Below are positions 54,895-63,807 of a stretch of DNA of 64,000 nt, one piece after another. The notes under the pieces were generated by a model. That model had not been told where the DNA came from. It saw only the letters and a list, made by a program, of their open reading frames with translations, and did not search any database. Numbering within the stretch: the stretch's first letter is position 1; the number at the start of each line of letters is the position of its first letter. The position numbers and the translations under genes are program-made. The DNA is from CALFUK01 sp964398295. GTDB lineage: Bacteria > Bacteroidota > Bacteroidia > Chitinophagales > Saprospiraceae. The DNA is taken from NCBI GenBank assembly GCA_964398295.1, contig CAYNMW010000002.1, positions 1 through 64,000 of the forward strand, in the 5' to 3' direction.

Positions 54895-57823
54895 AATAGT
54901 AAGTACATTCCTCTTTTGTCTATTCACCCTTAGTGCAATGGCACAGGTATCTAAGGAATCTTGGATAGATTCGAAAATGTCTGAGATGACACTCGATGAA
55001 AAGATAGGCCAAATTTTTTCAATTCGCGCACATTCTAATTTAGGTGCCGATCATGTAAGATCAGTAAAAGAACAAATAAAAAAATATCATGTCGGAGGCC
55101 TTTGTTTCTTTCAAGGATCTCCTGATAAGCAGGCAACATTAACCAATGACTACCAACGCTTATCGACCATCCCACTGATGATCAGTATTGATGGTGAGTG
55201 GGGTTTGGGAATGCGCTTCCCTGCAAATACCGTTAGTTTTCCTAGACAATTGATGCTGGGTGCTATTCAGGATGACAATCTCATTTATGACATGGGCAAA
55301 GAAGTGGCGGCCCAAATGAAACGTGTTGGTATCCATATGAATTTTGCTCCTGTAGTTGATGTCAACAATAACCCGGATAATCCTGTTATCAATAATCGCT
55401 CCTTTGGAGAAAACGGACTCAAGGTTTCGGCAAAATCATATGCCTATATGAAGGGTATGCAAGATGGTGGATTGTTGACTTGCGCAAAACACTTTCCGGG
55501 ACATGGAGACACAGATGTAGATTCTCACCACGACCTCCCAGTAATTGCACATCCAAGATCGAGATTGGATAGCATAGAGTTGATGCCATTCCAACACTTA
55601 ATTAATCAAGGAGTGGATGGCGTAATGGTTGCACATCTCAGTATACCTGCATTAGACGATACAAGTAACAGACCGACAACCTTATCGCAAAAAGTCATTA
55701 CAGATTTACTTCGAAATGAAATGGGCTTTGATGGATTGGTATTTACTGATGCTATGGAGATGAAGGGATTGACCAAGTTTTTTCGAAACGGTCGTGCAGA
55801 AGTAGAAGCGATCAAAGCAGGAAATGATGTTGTCCTTTTGCCAGCAAACATAGATGAAGCGTTTTCTGAGGTAAAAAAAGCAGTAGAGTCAGGAGAAATA
55901 AGTTTGGAAAGAATAGAGCAAAGCTGCAGAAGAGTCCTTGGAAGTAAATTTGATATTGGTTTGTTACACACACCGATCATTGGTGACGTCAATAATTTAT
56001 TAAAAGACATCAATTCTGCAGAAGCAGAGTTATTGCGTTCTAAGCTGGTTCAAAAATCAATGACTCTTGTCAAGAATGATGAATCTTTAATACCGATTAC
56101 AAACGTTAAGCGAAGTACTGCTCTTTCGATCGGTATCGGCACGTCAAAAAGAAATGCATTTCAAAAAGCTATCGGTAATTATCTACAGACGGATCATATT
56201 CAATTGTCTTATGATGCGGTAGTCGGCCAACAATCTTCTATCCTTTCCAAAAGTAAATCATATGACCATGTGTTTGTATCACTTGAAGATATGAGTAAAT
56301 ACTCCAGCAAGAATTTTGGCTTGAATGACGCTACTATCAAGTTCGTTAATCAACTGGCTAGTGCCGAAGTACCTGTCGTGCTTGCTGTTTTCGGAAGTCC
56401 ATATTCACTGAAGTATTTTGATGCTATACCAAATGTGTTACTGGCATATGAAGACGATGATCAGACACAAAAAATAGCTGCTCAAGCCTTATTTGGTGCG
56501 TTTGAAGTGAATGGTGCTTTACCTGTTACAGTTAGTCCAACATTAGCTGAAGGACATGGGCTGTATAGTCCTGCCTTGTCAATACTTGGATACGCGACTC
56601 CTGAAGAAGTAGGCTTGTCGTCTGATTCGCTAATGGCGATCGATACGATTGTTGATGAGTTGTTGCGAAGACGTGCTGCTCCAGGTTGCCAAATTCTGAT
56701 CGCAAAAGATGGTAAAATTGTGTTGCAAAAAGCATATGGCCATCACACCTATAATCGTAAAATAAAAGTGAAGACAGATGATATATATGATCTTGCATCA
56801 GTAACCAAGATCATGGCCTCAACCTTGTCCTTAATGCGATTGACTGATGAAAATAAATTCAATATTTACAAACCGTTAAAACAATTCATTCCTGAAGCAG
56901 ATACCAGCAATAAGGCGAATATGATTGTGGAGGACATCCTTGCACATCATGCAGGATTGGCTGGTTGGATTCCGTTTTATAAACAGACCCTAGAACCAAA
57001 TAAGAAAAAAGCCACAGCTGGAAAGGCGTATTATAAGAGATCTGCAGTCGATTCTTTCGATATTCGTGTAACCGAAAATTTATTTTTGCGATCTGATTAT
57101 AGAGATAGTATTTGGTCCAGAATTTTAGGCACACAATTGAGAGAGAAGCGTAACTATAGATATAGTGACTTAGGTTTTTACATGATGCATGAAGCCATTC
57201 ATAATATTTCTGGGAAAACAATTGATCAGTTTACACAGGATGTGTTTTATGGTCCATTACAATTAACAGACACTGGTTATAATCCACTGGATCGACACGA
57301 CACAAAACGCATTCCACCAACAGAAAAAGATACTTATTTCAGAGGTCAGGTCATCGATGGATATGTCCACGATATGGGAGCCGCAATGTTAGGCGGTGTT
57401 AGCGGTCACGCTGGCTTGTTTTCAAATACAGATGATCTCGCCGTGTTGGCGCAGATGTTATTGAATGGTGGTAGTTATGGAGGAGTACAATACATATCTC
57501 CAAAAACAATCAATCAATTTACTCAACGATACTACCGATCTACTCGGCGAGGAATAGGTTTTGATATGAAAGAACTGGATGAAGATCGCAAAATGAATAT
57601 GTCAGAAAAGGCACCAGATTCTACCTTTGGTCATTTGGGTTTTACGGGTACATGTGTTTGGATGGATCCAGACAATGACATTATTTTCATCTTTTTATCG
57701 AACCGTACCTTTCCAAGTATGAACAACAATACGTTTGGTAAATATGACTTTCGGCCAAGGATACAAACAGTGATTTATGATGCATTGATTGAGGAGGGTG
57801 AGGCTACAGGTGTGAATCCTTGA
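54881..57823 (+). CDS. GH3 beta-N-acetylhexosaminidase-like / serine hydrolase fusion
   Basis: A 980-residue exported enzyme (signal VSTFLFCLFTLSAMAQ). The N-terminal GH3 domain has KHFPGHGDTDVDSHHDLP (near residue 203) and nucleophile Asp in VFTDAMEMKG (near residue 290), as in NagZ-type glucosaminidases that recycle peptidoglycan. The C-terminal 400 residues are a beta-lactamase-like hydrolase: LASVTKIMAS (SxxK), YSDLGFYMMH (YxN-like) and late SGHAGLFS. A GH3-serine hydrolase fusion is a known Bacteroidota architecture. It could cleave both glycan and peptide of murein. It overlaps the upstream GT-C gene by 14 bases. Confidence 0.93.
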   Translation: MHYNKIVSTFLFCLFTLSAMAQVSKESWIDSKMSEMTLDEKIGQIFSIRAHSNLGADHVRSVKEQIKKYHVGGLCFFQGSPDKQATLTNDYQRLSTIPLMISIDGEWGLGMRFPANTVSFPRQLMLGAIQDDNLIYDMGKEVAAQMKRVGIHMNFAPVVDVNNNPDNPVINNRSFGENGLKVSAKSYAYMKGMQDGGLLTCAKHFPGHGDTDVDSHHDLPVIAHPRSRLDSIELMPFQHLINQGVDGVMVAHLSIPALDDTSNRPTTLSQKVITDLLRNEMGFDGLVFTDAMEMKGLTKFFRNGRAEVEAIKAGNDVVLLPANIDEAFSEVKKAVESGEISLERIEQSCRRVLGSKFDIGLLHTPIIGDVNNLLKDINSAEAELLRSKLVQKSMTLVKNDESLIPITNVKRSTALSIGIGTSKRNAFQKAIGNYLQTDHIQLSYDAVVGQQSSILSKSKSYDHVFVSLEDMSKYSSKNFGLNDATIKFVNQLASAEVPVVLAVFGSPYSLKYFDAIPNVLLAYEDDDQTQKIAAQALFGAFEVNGALPVTVSPTLAEGHGLYSPALSILGYATPEEVGLSSDSLMAIDTIVDELLRRRAAPGCQILIAKDGKIVLQKAYGHHTYNRKIKVKTDDIYDLASVTKIMASTLSLMRLTDENKFNIYKPLKQFIPEADTSNKANMIVEDILAHHAGLAGWIPFYKQTLEPNKKKATAGKAYYKRSAVDSFDIRVTENLFLRSDYRDSIWSRILGTQLREKRNYRYSDLGFYMMHEAIHNISGKTIDQFTQDVFYGPLQLTDTGYNPLDRHDTKRIPPTEKDTYFRGQVIDGYVHDMGAAMLGGVSGHAGLFSNTDDLAVLAQMLLNGGSYGGVQYISPKTINQFTQRYYRSTRRGIGFDMKELDEDRKMNMSEKAPDSTFGHLGFTGTCVWMDPDNDIIFIFLSNRTFPSMNNNTFGKYDFRPRIQTVIYDALIEEGEATGVNP

Positions 57824-57829
57824 TAAGAA

Positions 57830-58537
57830 ATGAAGAAAGAAATTTACAAGGAAAAAATTGAATTAAAAGAAGTTCACGATGACGATGTAAACTTTACTGC
57901 AATTAATTGTCCTTCTTGCCAAACCAAAGTTCCTGCAGATAATTTAGAGCTAAATAAAGGTGTAGCAAAGTGCAGTGGCTGTCATGTTGTTTTTCCAATC
58001 AATCGAACAATTCAGACCCTAGTCAATAATGCAAATGGGCCAGATCAGAAAGTGTTGAGACCCGATGGCATTGAAATTTTTGAATATAGAAATGAACTTG
58101 AAATTGTAGTAGACCAACCACTAAGAATTTTTGATATCCTGTTGATGGCATTTCTACCTTTTATTACTTTTGTTTTAACCATGATTTCGCTGGAAGCTGG
58201 AATCTCATCGTTGTGGCCAATAGGTATGGGAACAATTACAACGCTATATTTTTTGGACATCATGAATAGAAAAAGAAAAAAAGTATATCTCACTGCAAAT
58301 AGTGAAGCTTTAACTATTCAATGGCGACCAAAACGAATGAGTAAGGATAAGTCATTTGCCAGAGAAAATATTGAGCAGTTATATAGGAAGGAAGATGGCT
58401 TGTATGTAATCATCAATAACTTTGGCGAACGAAAACACATCAAACTATTTTCTACTTTATTAAACAGTGCCAAAGCCAACTATATAGAACGAACAATAGA
58501 AAATTATTTGGGCATAGAAGACCAGAAATCGGAGTAG
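57830..58537 (+). CDS. Zinc-ribbon membrane protein of unknown function
   Basis: 235 residues. The N-terminal part has NCPSCQTKVPADN and CSGCHVVF, a four-Cys zinc ribbon (C-x2-C...C-x2-C). Two hydrophobic helices follow (ILLMAFLPFITFVLTMISLE and IGMGTITTLYFLDIM), then a soluble C-terminal domain. I do not recognise the family. It begins six bases after the GH3 fusion gene, so it may belong to the same operon. Confidence 0.75.
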   Translation: MKKEIYKEKIELKEVHDDDVNFTAINCPSCQTKVPADNLELNKGVAKCSGCHVVFPINRTIQTLVNNANGPDQKVLRPDGIEIFEYRNELEIVVDQPLRIFDILLMAFLPFITFVLTMISLEAGISSLWPIGMGTITTLYFLDIMNRKRKKVYLTANSEALTIQWRPKRMSKDKSFARENIEQLYRKEDGLYVIINNFGERKHIKLFSTLLNSAKANYIERTIENYLGIEDQKSE

Positions 58538-58573
58538 CTAAACTGCTGAATGATTTAAATTTCTGGAATCTGC

Positions 58574-58684
58574 GACCTCTCTGAGGTCAAAAAGAAACAG
58601 ACAAGCATGTTCTAACATAATTTGACCTCTCTGAGGTCACAGTTCTTTTCTAAAATGGATAAGTATTAGAAGTTGCAAGACTTC
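58574..58684. repeat. Two GACCTCTCTGAGGTC palindromes and a GAAGTT-type hairpin
   Basis: GACCTCTCTGAGGTC occurs at 58574-58588 and 58624-58638, exactly 50 bases apart. A decayed member of the GAAGTT/ACTTC palindrome family is at 58669-58684. All lie between convergent genes, so they may help end transcription; no T-run follows them. Confidence 0.6.
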
Positions 58685-58746
58685 ATGTGCGAACATTCTA
58701 ATTTCGGAGATATAACAAGCAAATTCGATAGGATAAACAGAATCAA

Positions 58747-60111
58747 TTATTCAGGGACAGGTACTTTTAATTCGTACCCATATGCACGAACAGTACCATT
58801 TACATATTGCCTTATATTTTCTTTTCTTCCTAAAAAATATCCATCTCGTACTTCAAAAGGAATGTCTCCAGACTCAGCCATAGAAGTTGCTGAAGATTCA
58901 TTGATTTCTTCTCCGATTCTTCTTAAGACTGCTAGACCTAGTTTAGCGGACGAATTAGGTAAACGAGTATAGGAAATTGGGTCCCCTGGAATAACTAAAC
59001 CTAACAATGTGAAACCAATTTCCCACTGATTGTTCAATTGTACCACAAAATGCATAGATTCAAAATTATCATTCTTTGAAAAAGTGGTATAATAGTTAGA
59101 GAAGACTTTTACACTTTCCGTTTCATGTGTAAAGATTCCAAAAGGTGTTGTTATTTCAAATTCATACTCATAAGGAATACAATCGACGAAATCAATATTG
59201 ATCAGCTCCTCAGGTGAAAGTTTTATGAATTCAGTTCTGGTGAAATCATCATAGTTTATCATCAAAATTTCAAGTTCTTGAACATCGTCGCAGGTGTAAA
59301 ATGTTTCTGAGTCCCCCACCTCAATTATTGCCCCATTGAGGATGATTTGTCCTTCTTCTACACATTCAGGATATTGTGGCTTGTTGTATGGAATTGCAAA
59401 GATGTCATCAATGAAAATTTCTTCTGCTGTTAATTCTCCTAGATCTACATCCGTTGAATATGTGGATAAAAAAGTGCCTTCTTGTATGCTAGCTTCACAA
59501 CCAAGTTCATTGAATATTCTAACCTCTACATTTTTCACATTTCGAGGAAGTACTACCTGAAAAGAATCTATAGCACTAACACCAAACGAAGAGAAGCGAT
59601 TCCTAGAACAATTTTCATAGTTAATTCTAAGGCTGAATCGTTTATCAAATGCAACTGAACCTTTAATTTCAATTTCATCTCCTTCTACAATCATAAACTC
59701 ATCAATGTCATCATTATTTTCTAAAAGTTTAATTATCTTTTCTTGCTGACTATCTGGAGTGATAAATTCCATATGTTGCCAATAACCCTCTTTCAGGACT
59801 TCTAGAATTAAATTATCTCCAGTATCCTCTTCAATTATAAACTGTACGTTGAAACTTCCATTCGTGTCTGATGTAGTTTGCTCAATTAGCACAGAGTTTT
59901 TATATACGTTTACTTGTGCATCTTCAATAACGTTATCAATCATTGTAAATAATCCTCCGCCAACTGAATTTAAATGACTTGTAAGAATTTGACCAGATAT
60001 TGTAATTTCAATATCAGATACTATGTCTATAGATGGTTCTTCAAGGTCCTTTCCACATCCCCAATTAATAATTACATAAAGAAAGAGGATAAATAGTTTT
60101 GCGTTCTTCAT
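58747..60111 (-). CDS. Lipoprotein with carboxypeptidase-regulatory-like domain
   Basis: A 454-residue exported protein. The signal FILFLYVIINWGCGKD has a lipobox Cys. The first domain resembles a CarboxypepD-reg/Ig-like beta-sandwich (ITISGQILTSH...TTSDTNGSFNV), commonly at the N-terminus of Bacteroidota outer-membrane proteins. The rest is a long beta-rich region without a known domain. It probably faces the periplasm or surface. No operon partner is evident. Confidence 0.8.
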   Translation of the reverse strand: MKNAKLFILFLYVIINWGCGKDLEEPSIDIVSDIEITISGQILTSHLNSVGGGLFTMIDNVIEDAQVNVYKNSVLIEQTTSDTNGSFNVQFIIEEDTGDNLILEVLKEGYWQHMEFITPDSQQEKIIKLLENNDDIDEFMIVEGDEIEIKGSVAFDKRFSLRINYENCSRNRFSSFGVSAIDSFQVVLPRNVKNVEVRIFNELGCEASIQEGTFLSTYSTDVDLGELTAEEIFIDDIFAIPYNKPQYPECVEEGQIILNGAIIEVGDSETFYTCDDVQELEILMINYDDFTRTEFIKLSPEELINIDFVDCIPYEYEFEITTPFGIFTHETESVKVFSNYYTTFSKNDNFESMHFVVQLNNQWEIGFTLLGLVIPGDPISYTRLPNSSAKLGLAVLRRIGEEINESSATSMAESGDIPFEVRDGYFLGRKENIRQYVNGTVRAYGYELKVPVPE

Positions 60112-60347
60112 AGTATGTCCTTTGCTACAAAAAAAAATTTCAAAAAGTACACTTAAAATTAAGACTTTAAAAAGACAATAGTGTTAGAGTTGTATTCATT
60201 TTTTAAATCCCTCTTTTCAACACTATTGGTATTTGATAAAAGTCAATGGGCACAACAGATTAAGATTTCTTGTTCTTTAAGTTTGCAAATTCAGCATTTA
60301 TATTGGAATATAAACTGAGGCAAAGGTCTCCGTTCCTCTTTCCGGAT

Positions 60348-61736
60348 TCAAATCTCAATCGTCTTCCACTTCCCCTTTCTAAAAATATAAATAGCCATCA
60401 TAGCGAGTATACTGGAGCTAATCGCAATAGCTGCAAACACACCATTGGTCCCGAAGTCTAATGTGATGGACAGAAGATATGCAAGAGGTATTTGAATGAT
60501 CCAGAAAGCAATGAAATTTAAAAGTGTAGGCGTATAGGTATCACCAGCTCCATTAAACGATTGTCCCAATACCATTTCGTATGCATAGAACACATAGCCG
60601 CAAGCAATGATGATCAGGGCATAGCTACCAATTTGAATAACCTCGGGATCCTTGCTAAATACTGAAACGATTGGTTTTGCGAAAATGAAAAAGACAAGAG
60701 AGACAAGTGCCAATAATAAACAGTTGTATTTGGCTGCTAGCCATGCAGATTGTTCGGCGCGTTCTGGTTGGTTGGCACCGAGATTTTGACCAACTAACGT
60801 GGCTGATGCCATCGCAATTCCCCAGGATGGTAAAATGGTAAACATGATTACCCGAATGCTTATTGTATAACCAGCTAACGCTGCACTCCCAAAATGGGAA
60901 ATGATCCGAATCATGAGAATCCAGCTACCTGTTGTCAATAGATGTTGCCCTGCACCGCCAATGGCAACATTGATCTGTTTTTTGATGATCCCCCAATGTA
61001 GTTGAAGGTGCTTTTTGGTAATGTGCAATAATGCCTTGCCATTTGTCAATCGATAGATTTGATAGCATACTCCTGCACCACGACCGATGGATGTTGCAAT
61101 TGCTGCTCCCGTCAGACCCATTTCTGGGAATGGACCGATACCAAAAATAAAGAGTGGATCAAGAATGATATTCAGACCATTGGCAAACCACAAAGTTTTC
61201 ATAGCAATTGCTGCGTCTCCTGCTCCTCTGAAAACGGCATTGATCACGGTGAGTAATGTGAGCACAATATTTGTCGCCAGCAAAATCTTACAATACCACA
61301 AGCCTTCAGAAATAAGAGATTCAGATGCTCCCATAAGTCGAAGGAAGTCTTCTGCAAACGTGAATCCGATAATTCCCAATAAGATGGAAACTACAATCCC
61401 AATAAAAATGGCTTGTGTTGCTGCTACATTTGCGCTTTCTGTATTGTTTTCTCCAATTCTTCTGGATACCATCGCTGTTGCTGCAGCCGCTATTCCCATA
61501 GCAATGGACATCACGATAAACATGAAAGATTCTACAATACCAATCGTAGCCAATGCCTCTCCACTACCAAGTCGTGAAATATAAAGCATGTCGATAATGG
61601 AGAATAGACCTTCCATCATCATTTCCAGAACGATCGGAACACTTAGAATAAACATAGCCTTCCGGATGCTACCAGTTGTATAGGAAGTCTCCTCCCCGCT
61701 TAATGCAATCCGTATATATTCAATTAATTTACGCAC
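60348..61736 (-). CDS. MATE family efflux transporter
   Basis: 462 residues with twelve membrane helices and the two MatE halves. Signature segments are ILSVPIVLEMMMEGLFSIID and the loops GAGDAAIAMK and GQNLGANQPERAEQSAW. Such pumps export drugs or metabolites driven by Na+ or H+. The NorM/DinF-like subtype cannot be fixed. The gene stands alone between intergenic regions. Confidence 0.93.
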   Translation of the reverse strand: MRKLIEYIRIALSGEETSYTTGSIRKAMFILSVPIVLEMMMEGLFSIIDMLYISRLGSGEALATIGIVESFMFIVMSIAMGIAAAATAMVSRRIGENNTESANVAATQAIFIGIVVSILLGIIGFTFAEDFLRLMGASESLISEGLWYCKILLATNIVLTLLTVINAVFRGAGDAAIAMKTLWFANGLNIILDPLFIFGIGPFPEMGLTGAAIATSIGRGAGVCYQIYRLTNGKALLHITKKHLQLHWGIIKKQINVAIGGAGQHLLTTGSWILMIRIISHFGSAALAGYTISIRVIMFTILPSWGIAMASATLVGQNLGANQPERAEQSAWLAAKYNCLLLALVSLVFFIFAKPIVSVFSKDPEVIQIGSYALIIIACGYVFYAYEMVLGQSFNGAGDTYTPTLLNFIAFWIIQIPLAYLLSITLDFGTNGVFAAIAISSSILAMMAIYIFRKGKWKTIEI

Positions 61737-61910
61737 AATAAAGAACCGAAATTACATCAATGTGGTGAATCTTAGTCAAAGTCTTGCATTTAGGTGAATT
61801 GACACAGGATAGATATAGAGAGATAAGTTTGTCTAGTCTATTAATTTTTTTTCTTATTCATTAGACTTTTGCTTTGTTTTCCTTTTCTTTGCACAAATTT
61901 TAAGCTTCTA

Positions 61911-62039
61911 ATGGCACATCACGAAGAGGATATGAATTACGGAAAGAAGGGCGCATGCTTTTTGCGTTTCTTACTTTTCTTTGCTCTTTTTATCATCCTT
62001 TTGATTTGGATTTATCAAAAGAACCAGCAAGGACTGTAA
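61911..62039 (+). CDS. Small single-span membrane protein
   Basis: A 42-residue ORF: MAHHEEDMNYGKKG, then a hydrophobic helix with FLLFFALFIILLIWIY, then KNQQGL. The charged start, one helix and basic flank make a plausible small membrane protein, orientation undetermined. It sits alone between the MATE gene (divergent) and the convergent metalloprotease terminator. Its function is unknown. Confidence 0.6.
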   Translation: MAHHEEDMNYGKKGACFLRFLLFFALFIILLIWIYQKNQQGL

Positions 62040-62041
62040 AC

Positions 62042-62072
62042 AAAAAGAGCAGATAACCGAAGTTACCTGCTC
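62042..62072 (-). terminator. Rho-independent terminator with UUCG tetraloop
   Basis: On the minus strand GAGCAGGTAAC and GTTATCTGCTC flank a TTCG loop, followed by five T. One mismatch is in the stem. It ends the metalloprotease gene transcript. Confidence 0.88.
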
Positions 62073-62102
62073 AAATGCAGTTAAAGAGTGAATTTGATCT
62101 TC

Positions 62103-62615
62103 TCAGGGGTTCAATACTTCGAACAATTCGTCAACATAATAATCTCTGTTTAAAGAATTGTATAAGGTTCTACAATTACCTGTACCACTTCTCATGATAC
62201 TGGCACAAAATCCATTGTCAGTTAAGGCTTCAGAATGATCTCTATCCAGGACACAATGTCCCAATTCATGAAACACGATCATTTCTCTACTAAGGCTTCC
62301 TGCTGCATTCCAGAATGGTTCATCAACCGTCACATCTCTAGGCCCTCTAAATCCGTAGGAGCAAGTCCCTGCAACACCATCATCGTGTATGTCTTCAATT
62401 GTCCCAATCAAATTGAATGTGTTTAGGTCAAAAGCTAGCCCTCTCTTTTCAGCTTCTTCTTCAAAATTTTCAAAAAATTCCCACAATCGTTCGTCGACAT
62501 TGGCAAATGTAGCCCGTTCAGGAATCACCACCGCTGGTTCGGCAGACTCACAAGATTGCATGGTGTAAAAGAGTAAGGCGATAAAGAATACAGAGAAAAT
62601 TTTAATGTCTGTCAT
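62103..62615 (-). CDS. Zinc metalloprotease-like lipoprotein (HELGH)
   Basis: 170 residues from ATG 62615 (MTDIKIFSVFFIALLFYTMQ, then SCES, a lipobox-like site). The zinc motif is VFHELGHCVLDRDHSEA: HExxH, with Asp at the position where metzincins have the third ligand and His one residue further. Flanking Cys residues (GTCSYGF, FCASIM) may form disulfides. The SIMRSG segment resembles the Met-turn. It is probably an active secreted protease; the exact family is uncertain. A longer ORF up to 62873 adds unlike sequence. Confidence 0.8.
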   Translation of the reverse strand: MTDIKIFSVFFIALLFYTMQSCESAEPAVVIPERATFANVDERLWEFFENFEEEAEKRGLAFDLNTFNLIGTIEDIHDDGVAGTCSYGFRGPRDVTVDEPFWNAAGSLSREMIVFHELGHCVLDRDHSEALTDNGFCASIMRSGTGNCRTLYNSLNRDYYVDELFEVLNP

Positions 62616-62866
62616 GGAGTACACAATTGGGTATGGCTTACTTTGAAAATTTTTAGTGTACTCTTCTTTGTATAGGCATTTGTGATTTGTGTGTTGAATT
62701 AACTGAATAGGTAAGGGTGAATAGTATGGAAATTGGGTTTTTAGGAAGTTTTTAACAGAAGGGGATTGAGTGTTAGTGTGTCGGAGCATAGAGAAGATCC
62801 CGTATCGAACATAAGATCCTGCATGTAACGAAGTGAGCATTTGGAAAGTGAGCGCCCGGATGAGTT

Positions 62867-62948
62867 CACCCACCTGACCTCCCTCGAGGGAGGCATTTAC
62901 AGGATTAGCCCGAAGTACAGTCTCCCTAGAGGGAGATGCAAGAGGGTG
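62867..62948. repeat. MITE-like 82-bp element, full copy 2
   Basis: The same length and ends as the copy at 36584, with four substitutions; one of them breaks the second palindrome (TCTCCCTAGAGGGAGA remains symmetric). It lies in the 412-base gap before the hotdog gene; the rest of that gap (62616-62866, 62949-63027) shows nothing else. Confidence 0.85.
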
Positions 62949-63027
62949 AAATACGAGAAAATGCTGATAAATTTCTAAGCTTTATGCGAGCCACTTTTCA
63001 AGGGTGTCAGCTTGATACTTGCACTTT

Positions 63028-63471
63028 TTAAAACATCTTCACCCTATCCAGTATCATCATCCTTGTCGAAGCAGTTGCAACCAATGTCCCATCAGCTTTC
63101 CACATTTTGCCATCCATTAAGAGAAAGGTTTTTGATTGATTCACCAAATTGGCTTGTGTGATGACATAGTCATCTTTGGGGGATAAAGGTTTTAAAAAGG
63201 AGACATTGAGATCAAGGCTAGTTGCATATAGTTGGGTTTCGATGAAGGAGAAAGGGCCAAATGCTGCATCAAATAACATGCTAAAATATCCGCCAAACAT
63301 GACTTGTCCAGGATTATTATATCTAGCCTTAATCGGTGCTTTTAACTTTATATATTCTCCTTCTGCATACTCTATAAATTCGATATCCATGCCTTGTAAT
63401 GCAGGAGGAGGTAGAATAGAATCTCCATTCTTATTCAGCATCATATTCTCGTATAATTCTCGTTTTGTCAT
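63028..63471 (-). CDS. Hotdog-fold thioesterase (PaaI-like)
   Basis: A 147-residue protein of the PaaI/4HBT hotdog superfamily. The central helix region reads NNPGQVMFGGYFSMLFDAAF, where the Asp is at the usual catalytic position, followed by strands SLDLNVSFLKPLSP and a late DGTLVATASTRMMI. It probably hydrolyses an acyl-CoA. It overlaps the next upstream gene by four bases (ATGA), so it lies in one operon with the 112-residue protein and the YjbQ-like gene. Confidence 0.88.
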   Translation of the reverse strand: MTKRELYENMMLNKNGDSILPPPALQGMDIEFIEYAEGEYIKLKAPIKARYNNPGQVMFGGYFSMLFDAAFGPFSFIETQLYATSLDLNVSFLKPLSPKDDYVITQANLVNQSKTFLLMDGKMWKADGTLVATASTRMMILDRVKMF

Positions 63472-63806
63472 ATTTCTTCGATAATTGATTGTCCACTTGA
63501 GTGGTCATTGCAGGTCCACTGCCACTCTTCATATAGCTTTAGTTTGCCATCAGGTAGGATTTCTGGTGTGGAAACACAGGTGCCCGTAAGGAGTTCATTT
63601 TTGTCGTTTACATGTTGGTAGGCGAAGTGTAAAGTACCGTCCTGATTTACTGTACCTGTAAGTGTACCGAACTTAATCTTACCACCATTATAGGTGCCCC
63701 AGACGATATTTTCTTTTTGGTAATAATGGAAGATTGTGTGTTGATCTACTTCACCAGTCCCACTATTGCTGATTGATTTGAATTTTTTGTTGTTGTAGTT
63801 TGTCAT
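63468..63806 (-). CDS. Conserved-type small protein of unknown function
   Basis: 112 residues with strand-turn repeats (GKIKFGTLTGTVNQDGTLHF, LLTGTCVSTPEILPDGKLKL) and many Gly, Thr and aromatic residues. This pattern recalls small beta proteins sometimes mislabelled as N-acetylglutamate synthase. No catalytic motif is seen. One base separates it from the YjbQ-like gene and its stop overlaps the thioesterase start, so all three are one operon. Confidence 0.7.
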   Translation of the reverse strand: MTNYNNKKFKSISNSGTGEVDQHTIFHYYQKENIVWGTYNGGKIKFGTLTGTVNQDGTLHFAYQHVNDKNELLTGTCVSTPEILPDGKLKLYEEWQWTCNDHSSGQSIIEEI

Positions 63807-63807
63807 G

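Noticed and set aside
54881..57823. GH3 fusion as an artefact of assembly
   Set aside because: The frame is continuous with intact motifs in both halves, and this fusion is known in the phylum.
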